From assembly GCA_934457515.1 (NCBI GenBank), contig CAKSHV010000032.1, forward strand, positions 1 through 9,488: 9,488 nt of DNA, in the 5' to 3' direction. How positions within the stretch are numbered: position 1 is the first letter of the stretch; every line of letters starts with the position of its first letter. Source of the DNA: an uncultured Clostridia bacterium (GTDB lineage: Bacteria; Bacillota; Clostridia; RGIG6154). The translations under genes and the position numbers were made by a program. This document shows positions 1 through 6,766 of this stretch, in pieces. The notes under the pieces were generated by a model. It ran no database searches and had not been told where the DNA came from. It was given only the letters and a program-made list of their open reading frames with translations.

Positions 1-2
1 TT

Positions 3-1211
3 TTTGTGCGTCTTGGCTTAAGCGTGGTTTCCTTGTTTATTTTAGACAGAGAACTGGCAATTTTGTGCATTGTTGCGGCGCCGATTGTGTTTTTGTTTGC
101 GGGTTTGTTCCGAAAGAAACTGAAAACGCTGCACAAAGCCTATCAGCAATGCGAAGGAAAAATCCGTTCCTTCATGATTGAAGCATTTAACGGCATTTAT
201 GTTATAAAAACCTTTGTAAAAGAAGTTTTTTTCACCGAGAAACTGAACAAACTTCAAAACGAGGGATTTGCGCTGCGCAAAAAGAAAAACGATTTTTCTA
301 TTATGACCTCAACCGCGTTTTTCGTTGCGGTAACCTTTGGGTATTACGCCGCACTGGGTTGGGGAGCCGTAAAGATTTCCAAAGGGCTGATGACGTTCGG
401 CACGCTCACGGCGGTTTTGGAGCTTATCGGCCAAATCGAATCTCCGATTCGGAACATTTCGTCGCTTGTTCCGCAGTGGTTCGCCGCCTCGGCATCGCTC
501 GAGCGGATTGACGAACTTCGCGAAATGGAAAGCGACAAGCCTGCGGCAGAGCAGAGTGAACTTTCCGATTGGAAGAGCATCGATTTCTCATGCGTTTCCT
601 TTAAGTATGAGGAAATAAGCATTTTAGATAATTTTTCCCTTTCCGTCCCGCGCGGAAGCATCGTTACGATCATCGGCGAGTCGGGCATCGGGAAAAGCAC
701 GTTATTTAAACTGCTTTTGGGCTTTATCAAAGCCGACAGCGGAGAAATAGAACTGGTAAAGAAGGATGGAACAAAATGCGCGCTTGATTCTGGAGCTCGC
801 CGCATGTTTGCCTATGTTCCTCAGGTTAACCTTCTTATGTCAGGTACTATTGCACAGAATATCGCTTTTGGTAATCCGGTTAATTACGAAAAGCTGTTAA
901 GCTGTGCGAAACAGGCAGAACTGGAGGAAGTGATTCGGTTGCTTCCCCGGGGATTCGATACCTGCCTTGGCGAAAACGGCCTTGGGCTGTCTGAGGGTGA
1001 AGGACAGCGCGTGGCAATAGCCAGAGCATTGTATTGCGGTGCAGACGTGCTGCTCATGGATGAAGGCACATCGGCACTTGATTCAAAAACCGAAAAAAAG
1101 ATTATGGAGAATATCAAAGCTTCGGGACACACATGTATTATGATTTCACATAGGGATGGAGCATTCGGTATTTCCGACACGACAGTTGATTTAGGCAGAA
1201 AGAACAAATGA
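3..1211 (+). CDS. ABC exporter, permease-ATPase fusion, 5' end outside window
   Basis: The reading frame is open from the window edge to TAA at 1209-1211, so the true start lies upstream; the GTG at 6 is only an internal codon. Numbering from that codon, residues 1-170 are the rest of an ABC type-1 exporter membrane domain: hydrophobic helices near 5-35 and 100-145, with an E-A-F-N-G-I coupling-helix region near 59-64. Residues 190-401 are the ATPase: Walker A GESGIGKST (224-232), Q-loop Gln273, signature LSEGEGQR (328-335), Walker B VLLMD (348-352) followed by catalytic Glu353, D-loop SALD and switch His382. All catalytic residues are present, so it should be active. The signature differs from the usual LSGGQ, a variant I associate with some Firmicutes peptide exporters. 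Export of the downstream peptide (2894-3079) is inferred from position. The missing N-terminus means a peptidase domain cannot be excluded. Confidence 0.95.
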   Translation, partial: FVRLGLSVVSLFILDRELAILCIVAAPIVFLFAGLFRKKLKTLHKAYQQCEGKIRSFMIEAFNGIYVIKTFVKEVFFTEKLNKLQNEGFALRKKKNDFSIMTSTAFFVAVTFGYYAALGWGAVKISKGLMTFGTLTAVLELIGQIESPIRNISSLVPQWFAASASLERIDELREMESDKPAAEQSELSDWKSIDFSCVSFKYEEISILDNFSLSVPRGSIVTIIGESGIGKSTLFKLLLGFIKADSGEIELVKKDGTKCALDSGARRMFAYVPQVNLLMSGTIAQNIAFGNPVNYEKLLSCAKQAELEEVIRLLPRGFDTCLGENGLGLSEGEGQRVAIARALYCGADVLLMDEGTSALDSKTEKKIMENIKASGHTCIMISHRDGAFGISDTTVDLGRKNK

Positions 1212-1236
1212 GTAGCATAGCAAAAATCAAAAATGC

Positions 1237-1242
1237 GGAGGG
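1237..1242 (+). promoter_or_regulatory. Ribosome binding site of the secreted 535-residue protein
   Basis: GGAGGG sits 8 bases before the ATG at 1251. It falls inside the reading frame if the earlier in-frame ATG at 1233 were used, so it argues for 1251 as the start. Starting at 1251 also gives a clean signal peptide (MKKTRAMKVL...). Confidence 0.85.
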
Positions 1243-1250
1243 ATTCTAAA

Positions 1251-2858
1251 ATGAAGAAAACACGCGCTATGAAGGTATTGGCGGTTGTTCTTGCCATGGC
1301 TATGGTATTGGGAACATCGCTGAGCGCAATGGCCGCTACTGTTACTTCCACAACAACAGTGAAAGACGGCGTTACAAAAGTTACCACGAATGTTTCCGGC
1401 TTAACCGGTTCTGAAATGGCAACTTACCTGGTTACAGACGCGGACAGCCTGTATCAGGTTGACTCTAAAAACATTAAGTACATTGACCAGAAAGATGCTG
1501 CAAACGGCGCTGTTAGGTTTGAATATACAGGCGACGCGCTGACTGCAAATGATAAAATTTATGTTGGCGCTGAAAGCTTAAGCACACCGATTAAAAGCGA
1601 AGATCCGACAGAGGTTTCGGGTGCGATCGTTTATGAAAACGGCATTCAGAACGCTTTAAACAGCAATTTGACCAACACAGAAGGTACTAAGAAAGACATT
1701 CAGTTGGCAGGTTCTGCTGCAAATGTAACTTCCGTTTATAAAAACGGTGCAGAAGTTCCGTTTGCTAAAAAAGCAGACGGTATCGCAGTGTTCTGCGCAT
1801 TGGATGACGGCGATGTATTAAGCATTTACTACACATCCACAGTTGTTTCCGCTGCAAGCATCATCAACAGCGGTAACTACAATGCAACCTATCCGGCTGC
1901 TAAAAACAAGACAGGTTCTATCTGTACTTTAAACAGATATGAATCTATGGCTGACTCCGCAAAGAACCCGCAGGGCGAAGCGAATCCGGGTGAGTATTGG
2001 TTTGTTGCAGATCCGATCCAAGGTGAGTTTACATTCTCTTACGGCAGAGAGAATGTTGCAGCTAATATTAGCAATAAAAAATATGCGGAAACAGAATTAG
2101 CCACAAACTATCCCGAAATCTATGCACTGTATCAGGATGAAAGCTCTACAGCTTCCACATGGTCGAGAACTTTGACGATTGACGAAGCAGGTACTCCGAA
2201 CGTTGGCGGTTTGGTGCTTGACAACAACACATGGCTCGAACAGGAATTCTCTGTTGCTGAAGACGGTAACTATGAACTGATTGCAAGAACTGCTTCCTGG
2301 GACGCTGTAAGAAAGCCTACTTTCGAAATTTACCAGGGTGATACAAAAGTTGCAGACGCAGTAATCACACCGACTCAGGTTAGCGGTAAATGGAACTTTG
2401 CTGCAGCCGATGGCGGCGCTGTTGCTCTTAAAGGCGGCGTAACCTACACACTGAAGGCAAAATCTTCTGCAAGCTTTATCCGTTTCGACTTTGCGGCATT
2501 TATTCCCGAAGGCGAGCCGGCTGACGCTGCACTTGCAGGCCAGGATGCTTTCATGGCAGAAATTGCAAAATCTGATGTTGCAGAAAACGTTGAAGTTAGA
2601 ATCGGTGATGTTAAATTAACCGATACAGCTCTTACAGTTCTTGCTCGTGTATTTGGTAACTATACAGAATGCGGTATTGCTGTTGGCAGCGACAAGTACG
2701 CAGCAATCGGTGTTGCAGGTAACGGCGCATATGCTGTTGAACTGCAGGACGATGCAGGCATGATTGCAGCATTCCAGAATGCTGCAGTTAAAGCATACGT
2801 TAACGACGGTTATGATGACCTGTTTGCAGGTCCGGTTACACCGACTGTTATTAAATAA
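1251..2858 (+). CDS. Secreted beta-rich protein of unknown function, 535 residues
   Basis: Not recognised as a named family. The N-terminus is a typical Sec signal peptide: positive MKKTRAMK, a hydrophobic core to about residue 22, and an A-M-A cleavage site at 26-28. The mature protein is Thr/Ala/Asn-rich, has very few cysteines, and has no SLH domain, LPXTG motif or lipobox, so it is probably released or held non-covalently. Residues about 315-418 (start LVLDNNTWLEQEFSV) resemble a beta-sandwich carbohydrate-binding or DUF-type module by pattern only. The C-terminal 95 residues contain NYTECGIAV ... AYVND, which looks like a fibronectin-III-like domain end. Codons favour GCA, GCT, GTT, GGT and ACA more than the neighbours do, suggesting high expression. 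It lies 39 bases after the exporter gene and 35 before the small peptide, so it is probably cotranscribed with both. Start chosen by the GGAGGG site at 1237. Confidence 0.93.
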   Translation: MKKTRAMKVLAVVLAMAMVLGTSLSAMAATVTSTTTVKDGVTKVTTNVSGLTGSEMATYLVTDADSLYQVDSKNIKYIDQKDAANGAVRFEYTGDALTANDKIYVGAESLSTPIKSEDPTEVSGAIVYENGIQNALNSNLTNTEGTKKDIQLAGSAANVTSVYKNGAEVPFAKKADGIAVFCALDDGDVLSIYYTSTVVSAASIINSGNYNATYPAAKNKTGSICTLNRYESMADSAKNPQGEANPGEYWFVADPIQGEFTFSYGRENVAANISNKKYAETELATNYPEIYALYQDESSTASTWSRTLTIDEAGTPNVGGLVLDNNTWLEQEFSVAEDGNYELIARTASWDAVRKPTFEIYQGDTKVADAVITPTQVSGKWNFAAADGGAVALKGGVTYTLKAKSSASFIRFDFAAFIPEGEPADAALAGQDAFMAEIAKSDVAENVEVRIGDVKLTDTALTVLARVFGNYTECGIAVGSDKYAAIGVAGNGAYAVELQDDAGMIAAFQNAAVKAYVNDGYDDLFAGPVTPTVIK

Positions 2859-2879
2859 TGACCAAATTGCGAAAATTTG

Positions 2880-2886
2880 AAAGGAG
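2880..2886 (+). promoter_or_regulatory. Ribosome binding site of the 61-residue peptide
   Basis: AAAGGAG lies 7 bases before the ATG at 2894. It decides the start: an in-frame ATG at 2858, overlapping the upstream stop as TAATG, has no Shine-Dalgarno sequence in front of it. Confidence 0.85.
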
Positions 2887-2893
2887 AGCAAAT

Positions 2894-3079
2894 ATGAAGG
2901 CTTATATTAAACCGGCGATTGCAGAAGTTGAACTGTTCACACAGGATTCTATTGCTTTGACAATCCCGAAAACAACCTACAAAAAAAGTGCTGCCGGCGG
3001 CTTTACTCGTGACCAGTTATTAGCATATGCTCTTAACGATGGGGAAAGTGTCAGCGGAAACGGAAGCAGTTTAAACTAA
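2894..3079 (+). CDS. Small peptide, candidate RiPP precursor, 61 residues
   Basis: The peptide opens MKAYIKPAIAEVELFTQDSIA. Tyr4, Pro7, Ile9 and Phe15 fall on the Y-x-x-P-x-L-x-x-x-G-x-F spacing of leaders bound by RRE (PqqD-like) domains; Glu13 replaces Gly and Ser19 sits where Thr is usual. The rest is polar, with no cysteine or tryptophan: a basic stretch (TTYKKSAAGG, 27-36), a helix-like FTRDQLLAYALND (37-49), and a Ser/Gly tail ending N-G-S-S-L-N. There is no signal peptide, so any export would need a dedicated transporter; a partial ABC exporter lies two genes upstream. The kinase gene starts 23 bases downstream. The precursor role is inferred from size, leader pattern and neighbours; no modified core can be pinned down. 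Short peptides beginning KxYxxPxI occur widely in Clostridia without known function, so a non-RiPP role is possible. Confidence 0.8.
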   Translation: MKAYIKPAIAEVELFTQDSIALTIPKTTYKKSAAGGFTRDQLLAYALNDGESVSGNGSSLN

Positions 3080-3102
3080 TTCAAGCAAAATCGGAGAAGG
3101 CT

Positions 3103-4227
3103 ATGTTTTATGAAATTGCAGGGTTAAAAGTTGAGGTTGGCGGAAGCTGCCTTTTAGAAAAGCAAACCGTTACCTTTGTGAAACGGAACAACGCTTTTGT
3201 ATACACCCGCAAAGAAAACATTGCTTTAAACGAAAATACAAATGAGGTGTCATCAGGGGAGAAATTCTCCCCTGATGACGCTTGCTTTTCTGTCCGCGAT
3301 GCGGAATATGAAAAAGAGGGAATAGAAGATTTAACAGACGATGAAATAACTGCGGTTATTTCGGGGTCCGAGCCTTGCGATAAGCAGGGAAACAGCGCAT
3401 ATGTTGTGCGCAGAATGGCGGCGTATGCCGCAAAAAATGTCGAGGGTGCGGCACCGAATGTGTTTGTACCTGATTTCCGTATTCAGTACAAAATGTCGGC
3501 AAAAATTGAAAGACCGATAGGTGAGGAAATTCAAAACGTGCGCGGATTTACGGTTATCCGCGGGGAAAACGGCGTGATTTCATTTCTTCGCACCATTAAA
3601 GAATTAGAAGAAATTTTGGTTCGCATTGACTTTTCAGCCGATTTCACCGAAGCAAACATGGAAGTGTTTGACGTTTCGGGACTCGGCGGCATAAATTTGG
3701 ATATTCGGCTTCATTCCTATATTGGAGAGGCGTTTGCATATATGGCACTGAAAAAAGGGCGGGTGGTGTTTCATTCGTCCGCAATCGGGGTTTTAAACAA
3801 AGGCGTGTGCTTTTCAGCGCCGTCCGGCACAGGGAAATCCACCCACACCGGGCTTTGGAAAACCTATTACGGTTCAGAAACCGAGATTATTAATGATGAT
3901 ACCCCTTGCCTTTACGTAAAAGACGGACAAACCCGCCTTTGCGGCACACCGTGGAGCGGCAAAACTGAACTGAACATAAACAAAGAAATTCCGCTTTGCG
4001 GTTTGGTTCGCTTAGCAAGAAGCAAAGAGAATTACATAGAAAAAATAACGGGATTGAACGCATTAAAATATTTTTTCGCCGAGGCGAAAATTCCCGAACT
4101 GCCCGAGGTATTTGACAGCGGAATAGACACAGCGGGGAAGATTTTAGAGCGTGTTCCCATGTATCTTTTGGGGTGCAATATTTCAAAAGATGCGGTCGAT
4201 TTGGTGAAAAAAACACTTTCTTTATAA
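3103..4227 (+). CDS. HPr kinase/PEPCK-fold P-loop kinase, probably peptide-modifying
   Basis: The 374-residue protein has its kinase core in the C-terminal half: HSSAI at 224-228, Walker A APSGTGKSTHTGLW (239-252, Lys245), acidic NDD at 264-266, and a CGTPWSGK strand-loop at 280-287. This order is typical of the HPr kinase / PEP carboxykinase-like fold found in RiPP-associated kinases. Family members such as the paeninodin-type kinases phosphorylate a serine of a precursor peptide; here Ser58 and Ser59 of the adjacent peptide are candidate targets, which is inference. True HPr kinase/phosphorylase is unlikely: this protein is longer, has an unrelated N-terminal half (1-150, with FYEIAGLKVEV at the start), and sits among export genes rather than carbon-control genes. 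Start at 3103 follows GGAGAAGG at 3093-3100. A 15-base-arm palindrome lies within codons 49-59. The gene overlaps nothing and is followed 58 bases later by an SLH gene. Confidence 0.88.
   Translation: MFYEIAGLKVEVGGSCLLEKQTVTFVKRNNAFVYTRKENIALNENTNEVSSGEKFSPDDACFSVRDAEYEKEGIEDLTDDEITAVISGSEPCDKQGNSAYVVRRMAAYAAKNVEGAAPNVFVPDFRIQYKMSAKIERPIGEEIQNVRGFTVIRGENGVISFLRTIKELEEILVRIDFSADFTEANMEVFDVSGLGGINLDIRLHSYIGEAFAYMALKKGRVVFHSSAIGVLNKGVCFSAPSGTGKSTHTGLWKTYYGSETEIINDDTPCLYVKDGQTRLCGTPWSGKTELNINKEIPLCGLVRLARSKENYIEKITGLNALKYFFAEAKIPELPEVFDSGIDTAGKILERVPMYLLGCNISKDAVDLVKKTLSL
3249..3279. repeat. Perfect palindrome with 15-base arms inside the kinase gene
   Basis: Arm GTCATCAGGGGAGAA (3249-3263), one central A (3264), then the exact reverse complement TTCTCCCCTGATGAC (3265-3279). 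With G-T wobbles the pairing can extend to about 3245-3283 in RNA. It encodes VSSGEKFSPDD in the poorly conserved-looking N-terminal part of the kinase. There is no T-run immediately after it, so it is not a standard terminator. Confidence 0.9.
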
Positions 4228-4267
4228 CAATTGTGCCGCCTGTTACAGTGCGGCGAAAATGAATAAA

Positions 4268-4274
4268 AAAGGAG
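4268..4274 (+). promoter_or_regulatory. Ribosome binding site of the first SLH protein
   Basis: AAAGGAG lies 11 bases before the ATG at 4286. It sits inside the reading frame that would open at the earlier ATG (4259), and the product from 4286 starts directly with a signal peptide, so 4286 is preferred. Confidence 0.75.
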
Positions 4275-4285
4275 CGTTTGGAGAG

Positions 4286-5878
4286 ATGAAAATAAAAAGA
4301 CTGGCATGCGGCATTTTGGCGGCTGCCGTGTGGACTGGCAGTTTGATTCCCGCATTTGCGGCAAACGATTTTAATGATTTGCAAAGTGACCACTGGGCAT
4401 ATGCGTCGGTGCAGGAATTGGTTGCGGATGGCACGGTGAAAGGCTATGAGGACGGCGGATTCCATCCGGACGGTACGGTAACCCGCGCCGAGTTCGTTAA
4501 AATGATCGGCAAGGGCGCAACGGTTCGCACCGAGCCTTATTCGGATGTGGATTCTTCCCATTGGGGATATGACTATATTATGGCGTCAGGCTTAAAAACG
4601 GAAGGTAATACATTTTTACCCGATCAGCCGATTAAACGCGGTGAAGTTTTGGAACTGATTTGGTCGCGCAACGGCAGTGTGCAAAATATTTCCGCACCGT
4701 CTGCCATAACCAAGCAGTGCACAACACCCGCTGCGGCAGCATGGGGCTATACTTACGGCATTATGATTGGTGATGACGGATTTAATCTTCGTTTAGATGA
4801 CCCGCTGACGCGTGCAGAGGCAGCGGCACTGATTGTCCGTGGCAGAAACTATGCGTCCGCAACACCGAGAAATTTCTCCGATACGGTTTCGGACGAGCTT
4901 TTGCGGTGCGTTTTAAAGGGCTCGACTTTGTTTGTTGAAAAAGATGTGACCGATTTGTCGCAAAAAATAACAAACGGCGAACTGGCAATGGCAGCCATTC
5001 GGTTGATGTATGGCGAGGACGATCCCGCAATTACAACTTATCCGAAAAAGGCGTCAAAATGCAAATATGGTAAGCAGTGGGCAGTTATTGCTTCCGATTA
5101 CCTGGGCGTTACCGATTATTCGGAAGAAATGGTAAACAAGCCCGCAACTCTTTCGCATGCGGTGGCAGCTCTTACGATGACGGCTGTCGGCAAGGCGAAG
5201 GACGAGCATGCTGTTAAGTCGGATGCAAACGGCTATGCAGGTGTTGCTGCGGACGGAAAACTGAAATTATCCCTTTCGGTTGCGAAGGGCAGCGGCATTG
5301 AATTTAATGCAGACGGTTCGCTTGATGCCGGTCGTGAGGTGACTTTAAAAGATGCCGGAATCATTCTGGCACAGCTCGATTCGGTTATCGGTTTAAAGCG
5401 TTCGTATAAAAATACGATTGCGGCAGATGAAGAAATACAAAAGGATTTAACCAAATATCCGACGAATTTCAGCGAATATCCCGTAATTTTGAAAAATGTT
5501 CCGACAAGCGTGTATGAAGCGCCGTCTACGGAACAAGGATACACCGCAGAATATAAAATGGCACGTGAGTTTTACATGGCATTTTCTGATTCCCTGTCGT
5601 TCTTGGGGCAAAGTGTGTCGAAAAACGGTTATAAAATAACATTTACATATTATCCGTCTTTGGTTCGTGCCAACAGCGATGGATATTATACACTTCGGGT
5701 ATATATGTCGGTTGCGGGCAATCTTGGAAATGCGACTTTCAAAGACATTTTCGGTTCACAGTTTACCGGAACGGATGCTGCGGCGCATGAAGGATTCTTA
5801 GAAGTCAAAACGGCAACGCCGTTAAACAGCCTGACATATCCACCTGAAAACTGGATTGTCACACAGGTTATTTTGTAA
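4286..5878 (+). CDS. SLH-domain surface protein, 530 residues
   Basis: The signal peptide is MKIKRLACGILAAAVWTGSL with cleavage expected after A-F-A near residue 25. Three SLH domains follow: 28-74 (FNDLQSDHWAY ... GYEDGGFHPDGTVTRAEF), 85-128 (YSDVDSSHWGYDYI ... KRGE, where KRGE replaces TRAE), and about 139-190 (degenerate start, but LDDPLTRAEAAALI is clear). SLH trimers bind pyruvylated secondary cell-wall polysaccharide, so the protein should sit on the cell surface non-covalently. Residues 200-530 match nothing I recognise; the last 120 are beta-strand-like with alternating Tyr/Thr/Val. It lies 58 bases after the kinase gene without a visible promoter or terminator between, and 18 bases before the chain-length gene, so it is probably in the same operon. 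Its partner may be the polysaccharide that the next gene helps control, which is inference. Confidence 0.93.
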   Translation: MKIKRLACGILAAAVWTGSLIPAFAANDFNDLQSDHWAYASVQELVADGTVKGYEDGGFHPDGTVTRAEFVKMIGKGATVRTEPYSDVDSSHWGYDYIMASGLKTEGNTFLPDQPIKRGEVLELIWSRNGSVQNISAPSAITKQCTTPAAAAWGYTYGIMIGDDGFNLRLDDPLTRAEAAALIVRGRNYASATPRNFSDTVSDELLRCVLKGSTLFVEKDVTDLSQKITNGELAMAAIRLMYGEDDPAITTYPKKASKCKYGKQWAVIASDYLGVTDYSEEMVNKPATLSHAVAALTMTAVGKAKDEHAVKSDANGYAGVAADGKLKLSLSVAKGSGIEFNADGSLDAGREVTLKDAGIILAQLDSVIGLKRSYKNTIAADEEIQKDLTKYPTNFSEYPVILKNVPTSVYEAPSTEQGYTAEYKMAREFYMAFSDSLSFLGQSVSKNGYKITFTYYPSLVRANSDGYYTLRVYMSVAGNLGNATFKDIFGSQFTGTDAAAHEGFLEVKTATPLNSLTYPPENWIVTQVIL

Positions 5879-5896
5879 ACATAAGGGAGCGTAAAA

Positions 5897-6619
5897 ATGG
5901 AAAAAGTATCGATTGTTGACATTGCGAAGATTTTTTTAAAAAGGTGGTGGCTGTTTGCAATTGTGATTGTTGCCGCGGCGGTCCTTTCGTTTTTCTACAC
6001 GACATTTTTGGTGCAGCCGGTTTATGTTTCGTCCGGTTCGGTTTATATCACCAATGCCGATGCAAACAACACGCAGTCCGGCGTTAACCTTTCGGACGTT
6101 ATGCTGGCGCAGGAATTGACTTCCACTTACAGCGAAATTTTAAGCAGCAACACGTTTTTGAAGCAGGTTAGCAAGGAAAGCGGATTGAATTACAACTATT
6201 TGCAGCTGAAAAAAATGATTTCTTATGCGCAGAAGGAGGGCGTTCCCGTTTTAGAGGTTCAGGTGGCGGCATTTGACCCGAAAGAAGCCTGCATTATTGC
6301 GGAAACCATTATTAACGGCGCACAAGGCGAGGTATCGAGAATTATTAAAGGCGGCATTGTTTCGGTAATTGACCATGCAGAGGTGCCTGTTGCACCTGCA
6401 TCACCAAGCCTGCCGAAGAATATGGCAATTGCTGTTTTGTTTGCAATTGTTGTTGTCGGAATTATTGTGTTCTGCGTTGAATTTTTTGACGACAGAGTAA
6501 AGTCTTCCGCGGAACTTTCTGCATATGGGCTGCCTGTTTTGGCGGAAATACCTTATATGTTAAATGACGAAGAAAAGGAAAAAATAAGCAAGAGAAAAAA
6601 GAAAGTGAAAACGGCTTAA
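5897..6619 (+). CDS. Wzz/CpsC-like polysaccharide chain-length or co-polymerase protein
   Basis: The 240-residue protein has the two-helix Wzz architecture: a short cytoplasmic start, membrane helix about 17-37 (after FLKRWW), an extracytoplasmic domain 38-174, the proline-rich motif AEVPVAPASPSLPKN (161-175), second helix about 176-196, and a short basic tail ending KRKKKVKTA. In Gram-positives such CapA/YveK/CpsC proteins work with a cytoplasmic tyrosine autokinase and set chain length or export of capsule or exopolysaccharide. No kinase follows: the gene is last before a terminator, and the basic tail has no Walker motif, so a partner must be elsewhere or absent. Start at 5897 follows AAGGGAG at 5883-5889. 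It is 18 bases after the SLH gene. Confidence 0.92.
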   Translation: MEKVSIVDIAKIFLKRWWLFAIVIVAAAVLSFFYTTFLVQPVYVSSGSVYITNADANNTQSGVNLSDVMLAQELTSTYSEILSSNTFLKQVSKESGLNYNYLQLKKMISYAQKEGVPVLEVQVAAFDPKEACIIAETIINGAQGEVSRIIKGGIVSVIDHAEVPVAPASPSLPKNMAIAVLFAIVVVGIIVFCVEFFDDRVKSSAELSAYGLPVLAEIPYMLNDEEKEKISKRKKKVKTA

Positions 6620-6624
6620 ATATG

Positions 6625-6655
6625 CGCCGGCACGAATGTGCCGGCGTTTTGTTTT
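6625..6655 (+). terminator. Intrinsic terminator closing the first operon
   Basis: A perfect 9-pair GC-rich stem, CGCCGGCAC (6625-6633) and GTGCCGGCG (6638-6646), with loop GAAT, followed directly by TTTTGTTTT. It starts 6 bases after the chain-length gene's stop codon. No other convincing terminator is seen upstream in the window. Confidence 0.95.
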
Positions 6656-6691
6656 AAGAGAAATTTAAGACCTTTTTTCTTGGAAAAGGAC

Positions 6692-6720
6692 TTGACAATT
6701 TTGCCACTTAATTATATAAT
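6692..6720 (+). promoter_or_regulatory. Consensus sigma-A promoter
   Basis: TTGACA (6692-6697), a 17-base spacer, and TATAAT (6715-6720): both hexamers and the spacing match the housekeeping consensus exactly. Transcription would start near 6727, giving a leader of about 40 bases before the ATG at 6767. A short inverted repeat, CCTTTT/AAAAGG (6671-6676 and 6684-6689), ends just before the -35 box and could be an operator, though it is weak. It lies right after the terminator, so it begins a separate two-gene unit. Confidence 0.92.
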
Positions 6721-6766
6721 ATATTTGTATCTTTATACTTAGCTGAGTTATACACAGGAGGAATAT

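Noticed and set aside
2863..2879. CAAATT-GCGAA-AATTTG inverted repeat before the peptide gene as a regulator
   Set aside because: Only six AT-rich pairs; too weak to claim, and such repeats are common by chance in AT-rich spacers.
2858..2893. Longer peptide starting at the ATG of the TAATG overlap
   Set aside because: No ribosome binding site precedes it, while AAAGGAG lies 7 bases before the ATG at 2894. The extra residues would also displace the leader-like N-terminus.
2894..3079. Assignment of the small peptide as a lasso peptide precursor
   Set aside because: The leader spacing fits, but the residue at the usual Thr(-2) site is Ser19, and a core beginning at residue 21 has no Asp or Glu at position 7-9. 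A ring from Ala33 to Asp40 is arithmetically possible but has no leader support.
3322..3375. Apparent relationship between the kinase and the 263-residue protein via a shared DLTDDE segment
   Set aside because: The segment is a short acidic helix start that occurs by chance; no similarity extends beyond it.
3103..4227. Canonical HPr kinase/phosphorylase of carbon catabolite control
   Set aside because: Longer than usual, with an unrelated N-terminal half and export or envelope neighbours; only the kinase fold motifs are shared.
4235..4254. Hairpin GCCGC...GCGGC after the kinase gene as a terminator
   Set aside because: The stem has a bulge and is followed by GAAAAT, not a T-run, so it is unlikely to end transcription; the operon probably continues into the SLH gene.
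3890..4561. Long open frame on the minus strand across the kinase end and SLH start
   Set aside because: It is antisense to two well supported genes, spans their junction, has no ribosome binding site that I can see, and its product is a low-quality mix rich in Arg, His, Cys and Phe.
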